From the NCBI GenBank assembly GCA_963693305.1, contig OY855913.1, positions 15,407,022 to 15,471,021 on the forward strand: 64,000 nucleotides of DNA, given 5' to 3'. This document shows, piece by piece, positions 62,401 through 64,000 of the stretch. Each line of letters opens with the position of its first letter. The stretch's first letter is position 1. The notes below the pieces were generated by a model, which was not told the origin of the DNA, did no database searches, and saw only the letters and a program-made list of their open reading frames with translations. Origin of the DNA: Meandrina meandrites. Taxonomy: Eukaryota; Cnidaria; Anthozoa; Scleractinia; Meandrinidae. The position numbers and the translations under genes were made by a program.

Positions 62401-64000
62401 TCTGTGGTTGGAAATGCAAATTTTATTAAAAACGACTGAAATTACAATTTGGGTCAACCGTACTGAAGCTCTCTTTGACCATAGGTTAAAGGATCTGAAT
62501 CTGTTCAACGAGATACTAATTTTTACGCATCGGGCTGGAAATTTCGTCTTGTTCGGAGCTATTGTTCCATGTAGACGCTGATTTCCGCCTGATCGCCTGC
62601 GCTCTCGAGATAATTCGACGAAATTGTAAACCGGACATCAAATTGAATATTAAATTGAATATTAAAAATTTTATTGGCGATGGCCTTCAACTTTATTCTC
62701 AACAGAGATTTGGCTTGTATACGGCCAGTCAAATAGCAAAATCAAATCACAACTCCAGGGATAACCGGCGATCATTCTGAAACGAACCGCATCCTTTCAA
62801 GTAAAAGTGTTTTACATGTTTCTTTTGTTCACCAGTCTTTAAAACAAAATTCAGAATTAAACGCAGTTAACTTTCTGAATATTTGTTTCGAAATTAGATG
62901 GTGGTTTTATTGATCGTTTACCTAGTGGTTTTATAATAAAAGTTGTTTTCGCTCTGGTGATTGTTTTGCAAATATTCTTAATCCTCGGATGATATCAGCC
63001 CCGTCGGTATTGCTTGTGAAAAATTCGTGTGTGGCGAAAAGAACAGTCGGACGCCGCAAAAATTCAGTTTTCTTTGCAGTGAAAGAAGTTAACCCAAACA
63101 ATTGGCGCATTTTTAGATCTGCAGTTGTTAAAAAACAACAAATACGTTGTATGCTTTAAAAAAATCAATCTCTTGTTCTTCTATTTCGAAACGTTCCATT
63201 TGTAGAATATAATTCTATACCAAATGAATAACAAGCCTTCTGGGAAGTTATCATTATTGTTTTAATATCATGAATAGTGACTCCTTTGTTCCGCGTTCAC
63301 ACAAATGCATTTTCAAAGGAGTTCGTACGTTATCCGTTTGAAAACTGTTTAACCGTTTCTGCTTTGCATTACAGTATAATCTAGCATAGGTGTGAGGCAA
63401 TTTCACGAAAGTTTGTTGTTCCTGGCCGAAGTTGCCTCGCATCCACTTTGAAATTTATTGTAATGGAAACGAGAAAAGGCTACCATAAAACGGGCTATTT
63501 CCCAAAACTGGATTGTTGATCATTTAACTTTGAGAATATTTACGATGATTGCCGCAGGGTTTGTTCTTTTGTTTATAATTATGAAAAGTCATCTATATGC
63601 AAATTTATATAAACAACCTTGTTTTAGACAAAGCAAATAAAACTTTCTTTTCCTTACCAACCGAGAAATCAACCAAGAATGTATAAACCGTATGTGGGCG
63701 AGGCGCTATATTAGCTGTCAAGTGCGGAGTTAGGCGAGGGCTGTTAAGAGCTTTCAAGAAGTTTAATGACATGCGTGGTATTTCCTTGTATCTTTAGGAT
63801 GACGAGCCTCATGCGGACAGTGATTCTACCGTTCCATTTAAGGTCACAACAGTTAAAAGGAGTCAGCTCGAAGGATTTGAGGTTCCGAAATCAGTCAAAT
63901 TGGAACCAGAAGTCACAGAGGCTCCCGAAAAGTCAAGACTATCTGGCAGACCTTTCGAATTAGGAAAGCCTGTTTCAAGAACCTCTGATGGTGAGGAGAC
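13139..64000 (+). CDS. DST/MACF1: Spectraplakin (MACF1/dystonin/Short stop family), 50 exons, 3' end outside window
   Basis: Giant cytoskeletal linker that binds F-actin through paired CH domains and joins it to other filaments, junctions and (through a tail outside this window) microtubules. Exons: 13139-13223, 13659-13720, 16654-16743, 17650-17727, 19152-19244, 19960-20045, 22639-22719, 23354-23469, 24008-24117, 24245-24364, 25182-25277, 25714-25782, 27030-27094, 27460-27502, 28196-28246, 28782-28856, 29423-29511, 30055-30365, 30473-30600, 32081-32209, 33045-33107, 33666-33827, 33914-34018, 34230-34325, 34660-34785, 40972-41118, 41507-41569, 41993-42084, 43129-43255, 43800-44000, 44548-44673, 45123-45277, 45761-45899, 46500-46802, 46920-47003, 47533-47757, 48230-48370, 50196-50441, 51626-51718, 52377-52460, 52983-53125, 53670-53859, 54462-54776, 55008-55286, 55814-56140, 57933-58271, 58614-58724, 59201-59407, 60185-60379, 63798-64000 (cut). 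All introns are GT-AG and the frame stays open throughout. The start ATG sits in a good context (AAAATGG) with an in-frame TAA at 13130-13132. Nesprin and dystrophin were considered; the plakin domain with SH3 excludes them. Confidence 0.95.
13721..15441. other. Intron 2, left part
   Basis: AT-rich intron with no supported coding segment. A TAGCCTCC motif at about 14546 may be a decayed transposon end. Confidence 0.5.
15440..16422. mobile_element. pogo/Tigger-like element with TA duplication
   Basis: Left end CAGTGGAACCCCGATTTTAC (15442-15461) and right end GTAAAATTGGGGTTCCAG (about 16402-16419), flanked by TA (15440-15441 and 16421-16422). Subterminal repeats such as ACGATA/ATGATAT are typical of Tigger-type ends. 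The interior has no transposase frame. Lies in intron 2. Confidence 0.75.
16980..17210 (-). mobile_element. tRNA-derived SINE, minus strand
   Basis: Read on the minus strand, it has a tRNA-like head with A box (TGGTACAATTGG) and B box (GTTTGAGCCC). The core GACCCTGCAATGGACTAACA follows. The core resembles the Nin-DC-type SINE domain. Lies in intron 3. Confidence 0.6.
17865..18875. mobile_element. piggyBac-like element, TTAA-flanked (intron 4)
   Basis: TTAA (17865-17868), then ACACGGAGCGAGCCTATA at the left end. The complementary TCGCTCCGTGT ends at 18871, followed by TTAA (18872-18875). About 1.0 kb, no transposase frame. Confidence 0.75.
19378..19690 (+). mobile_element. tRNA-derived SINE, plus strand (intron 5)
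   Basis: A box-like TGGTTAGCTGAATTGC at 19382 and B box GGTTTGAGCCCG at 19431-19442, with a tRNA-independent body after. The 3' limit is uncertain. Confidence 0.5.
20357..22130. mobile_element. Foldback-type element with TCAATGAGTAATCAAT subrepeats (intron 6)
   Basis: The ends ATAACCAGACATAACTAAT and ATTAGTTATGTCTGGTTAT are perfect inverted repeats. Inside each end are arrays of degenerate units based on ATCAATGAGTAATCAAT and GATTAGTCATTG, and a shared ATAGGCCACAAAATTTTTGG. The middle is occupied by a separate TTAA element. Confidence 0.75.
20808..21721. mobile_element. piggyBac-like element, TTAA-flanked, nested
   Basis: TTAA (20808-20811) then GGACGGTGCCTAC. The complement GTAGGCACCGTCC ends at 21717, then TTAA (21718-21721). 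It sits inside the foldback element at 20357-22130, so it inserted later. The 906 bp interior has no transposase. Confidence 0.85.
22945..23007. repeat. (ATT)n microsatellite
   Basis: About 20 trinucleotide units with one C interruption, in intron 7. Confidence 0.95.
24245..29511 (+). CDS. DST/MACF1: Spectraplakin exons 10-17: first half of plakin domain (spectrin-type helices)
   Basis: Residues about 268-469. Exon 10 (24245-24364) encodes a helix ending [10 protein letters not shown], matching the RTFPNNPVELK region just after the CH domains of MACF1. Exons 11-13 carry the [20 protein letters not shown] helix, a [14 protein letters not shown] turn and [19 protein letters not shown], which parallels the WGKL...EREKALR segment of vertebrate plakin repeats. 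Exons 14-17 give [25 protein letters not shown], an [14 protein letters not shown] helix and [20 protein letters not shown], equivalent to the IDVQILIDGKYYQADQL helix of MACF1. Plakin spectrin repeats act as a rigid scaffold that binds junctional and membrane partners. Exons are very small (43-120 nt). The exon 17 donor splits a Lys codon (AA|G). Confidence 0.92.
24470..24862. repeat. 76-bp tandem repeat, about 5 units (intron 10)
   Basis: Unit starts at about 24482, 24571, 24647, 24723 and 24799. Each contains GCAATGTGTGCAAAG and its partial complement CTCTGCACACATTGC, so every unit can fold as a hairpin. Confidence 0.9.
26042..26835. mobile_element. piggyBac-like element with long TIRs, TTAA-flanked (intron 12)
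   Basis: TTAA at 26042-26045 and 26832-26835. The ends are AGTGCCTATGAAATGAAAA and its complement TTTCATTTCATAGGCACT. The inverted similarity extends about 170 bases on each side (e.g. TGACGTCA near 26197 and 26690). Confidence 0.85.
29036..29155. repeat. Foldback in intron 16
   Basis: Arms GAGAAGAATAAGACATCATG and GTGATATCTTATTCTTCTC around a loop holding the smaller inverted pair TCTTTTATAGACG/GTGTATAAAAGA. Confidence 0.75.
29640..29890 (+). mobile_element. SINE with Nin-DC-like core (intron 17)
   Basis: B box-like GAGTTCAAACCC at about 29721. The core then runs TTGGGCAAGACACTTTACAC, GTATAAATGGGTATCGACAA, GGATACCCTGTGATGGAG. This order matches the deeply conserved SINE domain known from cnidarians and other animals (Nin-DC), as I remember it. 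The body also creates overlapping spurious frames on both strands. Confidence 0.7.
29891..29958. mobile_element. TAGCCT-family foldback, 9-bp duplication 7/9
   Basis: Element 29900-29949, arms TAGCCTGCGTGCAGC / GCTGCACGCAGGCTA. Flanks CTAGTCACT and CGAGTCGCT agree at 7 of 9 bases. Directly after the SINE. Confidence 0.75.
30055..30600 (+). CDS. DST/MACF1: Spectraplakin exons 18-19: end of a spectrin repeat, then Ser/Thr/Arg-rich plakin linker
   Basis: Residues about 470-616. The first 25 residues close a spectrin repeat ([19 protein letters not shown]). About 90 residues without helix heptads follow, rich in Thr, Ser, Glu and basic residues, including [20 protein letters not shown] and [14 protein letters not shown]. 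The second exon returns to helix with [15 protein letters not shown], equivalent to VQDLLNWVDEMQ of MACF1. Vertebrate MACF1 and DST also have a Ser/Thr-rich loop at this exact point between plakin repeats, so position and type agree although the sequence is not conserved. The many Ser/Thr next to Arg/Lys could be kinase sites (inference). Exon 18 is the longest exon of the gene shown here (311 nt). Confidence 0.9.
30601..32080. other. Intron 19, nothing recognised
   Basis: Several overlapping short frames (e.g. 31317-31700) but none with exon borders, known motifs or phase-compatible splice sites. Confidence 0.5.
32081..34785 (+). CDS. DST/MACF1: Spectraplakin exons 20-25: central plakin domain up to the SH3 junction
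   Basis: Residues about 617-843. Exon 22 contains the diagnostic stretch [20 protein letters not shown] followed by [10 protein letters not shown], nearly superimposable on [21 protein letters not shown] of vertebrate MACF1/DST. Exons 23-25 continue with [38 protein letters not shown] (vertebrate [20 protein letters not shown]), [19 protein letters not shown] and [11 protein letters not shown]. This is the most strongly conserved part of the gene and settles the family. All six exons are phase 0 at both ends, so any of them could be skipped without a frameshift. Exon 25 ends at a phase-0 donor that must reach exon 26 across a 6.2 kb intron. Confidence 0.95.
32598..32768. repeat. MITE with ATAGAGCGTTTT termini (intron 20)
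   Basis: TATAGAGCGTTTTCACTC on the left and ATAAAAACGCTCTATT on the right, inverted, with GTGACG-type inner motifs. About 165 bp. Confidence 0.75.
34948..35074. mobile_element. TAGCCT-family foldback with C/G tracts
   Basis: Element 34957-35065: arms GTCTCCTTAGAAGCCG and CGGCTGCGAAGGAGAC, inner arms GTCACGCA/TGCGTGAC. Flanks CCTACCTCC and CCTTCCTCT agree at 7 of 9. Confidence 0.75.
35230..35338. mobile_element. TAGCCT-family foldback, 9-bp duplication 8/9
   Basis: Element 35239-35329: TAGCCTCCTTCGCAGACG...GGAGGCTA, inner arms GTCACGCAATCTTT/AAAGATTGCGTGAC. Flanks ACACTGCGT and ACTCTGCGT differ at one base. Confidence 0.8.
35339..37009. other. Intron 25, middle part
   Basis: AT-rich. Includes a possible alternative terminal exon at 35711-35797, described in the findings. 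Nothing else supported. Confidence 0.4.
37010..37250 (+). promoter_or_regulatory. CpG-dense patch before the alternative first exon
   Basis: About twenty CpG dinucleotides fall within 240 bases, in otherwise AT-rich, CpG-poor intron sequence. There is also a CACGTG E-box at about 37227. The patch ends about 150 bases before the ATG at 37404. This is what an internal promoter could look like, but no TATA box at a sensible distance was found. Inference only. Confidence 0.3.
37404..38051 (+). CDS. Candidate alternative first exon encoding an N-terminal transmembrane anchor
   Basis: Open frame of 216 codons from an ATG to a GT donor (CAG|GTAATT) at 38051/38052. An in-frame TAA at 37368-37370 bars upstream extension, as expected of a first coding exon. 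Residues about 10-36 are strongly hydrophobic (core [18 protein letters not shown]) and are followed by YRSKDENK, so a signal-anchor with the C-terminal side in the cytosol is predicted. The remaining 180 residues are basic and then mixed, with no domain I recognise, ending [13 protein letters not shown]. The donor is phase 0 and exon 26 begins in phase 0 with [12 protein letters not shown], giving a smooth helical junction. Splicing there would make a membrane-anchored spectraplakin lacking the CH domains and most of the plakin domain. The open frame runs on 75 codons into the intron, which I read as retained-intron noise. A nested unrelated gene is the alternative. Confidence 0.65.
38052..40971. 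other. Intron 25, right part
   Basis: AT-rich with no supported exon. Holds a (TTTA)n tract at 40136-40178 and, at about 40228-40400, sequence with GACGGACACC / GGTGTCTGTCC inverted blocks that looks like decayed DNA transposon. Confidence 0.5.
40136..40178. repeat. (TTTA)n microsatellite
   Basis: About ten tetranucleotide units. Confidence 0.95.
40972..43255 (+). CDS. DST/MACF1: Spectraplakin exons 26-29: SH3 module inside the plakin domain
   Basis: Residues about 844-986. Exon 26 finishes a plakin repeat helix ([20 protein letters not shown]) and starts the SH3 fold at about residue 885 ([13 protein letters not shown]). Exon 27 (63 nt) supplies [20 protein letters not shown], aligned with [20 protein letters not shown] of MACF1. 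Exon 28 supplies [20 protein letters not shown], aligned with [20 protein letters not shown]. Exon 29 returns to a helix ([20 protein letters not shown]; vertebrate [20 protein letters not shown]). The plakin SH3 is non-canonical and packs against the neighbouring repeats instead of binding proline ligands freely (known for plectin and desmoplakin). The proposed membrane isoform would start exactly at exon 26. Confidence 0.94.
41447..41472. repeat. (AAT)n microsatellite
   Basis: About eight units, 35 bases before exon 27. Confidence 0.9.
41793..41857. repeat. Compound (ACAG)n-(GGTC)n microsatellite
   Basis: ACAG units, then about five GGTC units, then ACAG units again, in intron 27. Confidence 0.9.
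42167..42405. repeat. Foldback in intron 28
   Basis: The left arm 42167-42257 is complementary to 42308-42405. Examples are GCCTTTGAATGGCAGTGAGG and CCTCACTACCATTCAAAGGC. Loop about 50 bases. Confidence 0.8.
42418..42812. mobile_element. piggyBac-like MITE, TTAA-flanked (intron 28)
   Basis: TTAA at 42418-42421 and 42809-42812. Ends AGGAGCTATGTCACG and CGTGACAAAGCCCCT. 387 bp, no frame. Confidence 0.85.
43800..44000 (+). CDS. DST/MACF1: Spectraplakin exon 30: linker after the SH3 region
   Basis: 67 codons, residues 987-1053, starting [20 protein letters not shown] and ending QTVQTLDK. It is acidic and helix-poor, and has no clear match to the spectrin repeats that follow the SH3 in vertebrate plakin domains. 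The acceptor (TTGTTTCAG|G) is strong. The donor is less certain: AAG|GTGCAG at 44001 is weak, and a second phase-0 option AAT|GTAGGA at 44025 would add eight residues. The frame stays open to a stop at 44214, so an early-terminating isoform by intron retention cannot be excluded from sequence alone. Confidence 0.75.
44548..48370 (+). CDS. DST/MACF1: Spectraplakin exons 31-37: rod, first spectrin repeats
   Basis: Residues about 1054-1444, all coiled three-helix repeats. Helix A motifs are [12 protein letters not shown] (exon 31), [15 protein letters not shown] (exon 33), [15 protein letters not shown] (exon 34) and [15 protein letters not shown] (exon 37). Helix C motifs are [14 protein letters not shown] (exon 32), [19 protein letters not shown] (exon 34) and [14 protein letters not shown] (exon 36). 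This gives three full repeats and the start of a fourth. The rod spaces the actin-binding head from the tail and lends elasticity. Every intron here is phase 0 except the one between exons 32 and 33 (phase 2). Intron 35 carries a TIR element with internal tandem units, and intron 36 a 22-bp minisatellite that nearly reaches the exon 37 acceptor. Confidence 0.92.
46277..46341. mobile_element. TAGCCT-family mini-foldback with perfect 9-bp duplication
   Basis: A 47-bp element, 46286-46332 (TAGCTTCCTACGCAGTC ... GACTGCATGTGAGGCTA), lies between two exact copies of ATGAACAAC (46277-46285 and 46333-46341). In intron 33. Confidence 0.85.
47082..47325. mobile_element. TIR element with three internal tandem units (intron 35)
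   Basis: Left AGCGAGTTTCGCCCATAACG and right CGTTATGGGCGAAACCCGC are inverted. Between them are three copies of a unit of about 57 bp containing AAGAACGAGGTATA and TTTAGCACGCTTGTTTC. Confidence 0.85.
47378..47456 (+). repeat. tRNA-like SINE fragment
   Basis: TAGCTCAGTTGGAAGAGCG (A box) and GGGTCAAATTCC (B box), about 50 bases apart. The stems for a real tRNA do not pair, so it is called a SINE head or tRNA pseudogene. Confidence 0.45.
47885..48205. repeat. Degenerate 22-bp minisatellite (intron 36)
   Basis: About 14 units built on CCTTGTGTGACATTCATCCT, ending some 25 bases before the exon 37 acceptor. Confidence 0.85.
48371..50195. other. Intron 37, nothing recognised
   Basis: 1.8 kb, AT-rich. 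No exon that keeps the frame and no clear repeat. Confidence 0.5.
50196..55286 (+). CDS. DST/MACF1: Spectraplakin exons 38-44: rod, middle spectrin repeats
   Basis: Residues 1445-1894. Recognisable repeat elements are [20 protein letters not shown] (exon 38, helix C), [14 protein letters not shown] across exons 38/39, [15 protein letters not shown] across exons 41/42, [15 protein letters not shown] (exon 42) and [19 protein letters not shown] (exon 43). Exons 43-44 are more divergent, with leucine/glutamine-rich helices and the basic stretch [19 protein letters not shown]. About four repeats in total. Only the intron between exons 41 and 42 is phase 2; the rest are phase 0. Two repeat insertions lie in introns here: a TAGCCT-type foldback at 53254 and a dispersed element at 54189. 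Confidence 0.9.
51174..51383. repeat. MITE with TTGTTACTTATTTTCG termini, TA-flanked (intron 38)
   Basis: Perfect inverted ends TTGTTACTTATTTTCG and CGAAAATAAGTAACAA, flanked by TA on both sides. Interior rich in TTCGCG. 206 bp. Confidence 0.85.
51535..51577 (+). repeat. SINE core fragment (Nin-DC-like)
   Basis: CTTGGGCAAGACACTTTTCT then GGAGCCGTATAAAC, similar to the core at about 29762. Confidence 0.5.
53245..53419. mobile_element. TAGCCT-family element, degenerate copy (intron 41)
   Basis: Ends TAGCCTCCATAGCGGACG (53254) and GTCTTCGTAGGAGGCT (to 53409). The flanks are only partly alike, so this copy is older. A C tract follows at 53434. Confidence 0.5.
54189..54319 (+). repeat. Dispersed TIR element, copy 2 (intron 42)
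   Basis: Ends AGCAGCTCTTG and CAAGAGCTGCT. The body matches the minus strand of 3417-3551. Confidence 0.65.
55814..60379 (+). CDS. DST/MACF1: Spectraplakin exons 45-49: rod, later spectrin repeats
   Basis: Residues 1895-2287. Helix signatures are [20 protein letters not shown] and [15 protein letters not shown] (exon 45), [16 protein letters not shown] and [20 protein letters not shown] (exon 46), and [17 protein letters not shown] (exon 49). Exons 45 and 46 are large (327 and 339 nt), each holding one repeat's helix C and the next repeat's helix A. The periodic motif at the exon ends ([21 protein letters not shown]) is typical of the helix A to B boundary. All phase 0. About three repeats, bringing the rod seen in this window to roughly ten. 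Confidence 0.9.
56141..57932. other. Intron 45, nothing recognised
   Basis: 1.8 kb. Near 56980-57020 ACTATAACTGAAAGT-like units recur two or three times. No exon or element supported. Confidence 0.5.
59499..59828. repeat. MITE with ATGATCGATTA termini (intron 48)
   Basis: Left TACCGTAAATGATCGATTA and right TAATCGATCATTCACCGTA are imperfect inverted ends. Inner AAGCGCCGC motifs on both sides. About 330 bp. Confidence 0.75.
60397..60487. repeat. 7-bp tandem array (CTTCACG)n
   Basis: About 12 degenerate units of TTCACGC/TTCATGC, starting 18 bases after the exon 49 donor. Confidence 0.9.
60875..61035. repeat. Telomere-like CTAACC-rich tract between inverted ends
   Basis: Irregular CTAACC/TAACCCTAA units at 60895-60995, bracketed by ACTGCAGACT and AGTCTGCAGT. 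Confidence 0.5.
61533..61772. repeat. TIR element rich in GGACACAA/TTGTGTCC
   Basis: TAGTGGCAAACAC near 61536 is inverted as GTGTTTGCCACCA near 61759. The inner GGACACAATGTTGCG has an imperfect inverted partner at the right end, and ACAAATGTTGCG is in the middle. Confidence 0.7.
61773..63797. other. Intron 49, right part
   Basis: 2.0 kb without a supported exon. The short frames here lack splice sites in a usable phase. Confidence 0.5.
63798..64000 (+). CDS. DST/MACF1: Spectraplakin exon 50 (partial): acidic, non-spectrin segment
   Basis: Acceptor TATCTTTAG at 63789-63797, then 67 codons open to the window edge. The residues start [20 protein letters not shown] and continue Pro/Glu/Ser/Lys-rich without heptads. 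Phase 0, in frame with exon 49. The sharp change from coiled coil to disordered sequence after a 3.4 kb intron suggests the start of a large special exon. Several animals have an exon for plakin repeats or a long disordered segment spliced in or out of the rod. That is an inference, as no plakin repeat is visible yet. Confidence 0.8.

Noticed and set aside
13139..64000. Identification as nesprin or dystrophin
   Set aside because: The CH domains alone would allow it, but the plakin-domain motifs ([26 protein letters not shown]) and the embedded SH3 are specific to plakins.

Overview
The window is eukaryotic and animal. It is AT-rich, has many introns, is crowded with short DNA transposons and SINEs, and carries about three quarters of one giant cytoskeletal gene. 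The mix of repeats (TTAA-flanked elements, a SINE with a Nin-DC-like core, many foldbacks) and the compact invertebrate form of the gene suggest a cnidarian, most likely an anthozoan such as a stony coral. That assignment is an inference; no taxonomic marker was seen.

Layout. Positions 1-13138 are upstream DNA: several terminal-inverted-repeat (TIR) elements and foldbacks, a probable processed retrocopy of an mRNA 3' end (7004-7249), and one plausible small minus-strand gene for a secreted acidic peptide precursor (5675-5971). From 13139 to the right edge, on the plus strand, runs a spectraplakin gene (MACF1/dystonin/Short stop family). I reconstructed 50 exons with GT-AG introns and a continuous frame: 2287 codons, plus 67 codons of a last exon cut by the window edge. 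In order they encode a CH1-CH2 actin-binding domain, a plakin domain with an internal Ser/Thr/Arg-rich linker and an SH3 module, a rod of about ten spectrin repeats, and the start of a non-spectrin acidic segment. The EF-hands, GAR domain and microtubule-binding tail expected of this family must lie beyond 64000.

The most interesting item is inside the 6.2 kb intron between exons 25 and 26. An ORF at 37404-38051 starts with an ATG preceded by an in-frame stop, encodes an N-terminal transmembrane signal-anchor, and ends at a phase-0 splice donor that joins in frame to exon 26. It looks like an alternative first exon. The product would be a membrane-anchored spectraplakin without the actin-binding domain and without most of the plakin domain, but with the SH3 module and the rod.

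The introns and the upstream DNA hold a rich set of mobile elements. There is a family of small foldbacks ending in TAGCCT-like termini with 9-bp target duplications, two of them perfect; four piggyBac-like TTAA-flanked elements, one nested inside a larger foldback element; a pogo/Tigger-like element; hAT-like elements; SINEs; and several mini- and microsatellites. No rRNA, CRISPR or bacterial-type features are present, and no intact tRNA gene was recognised.
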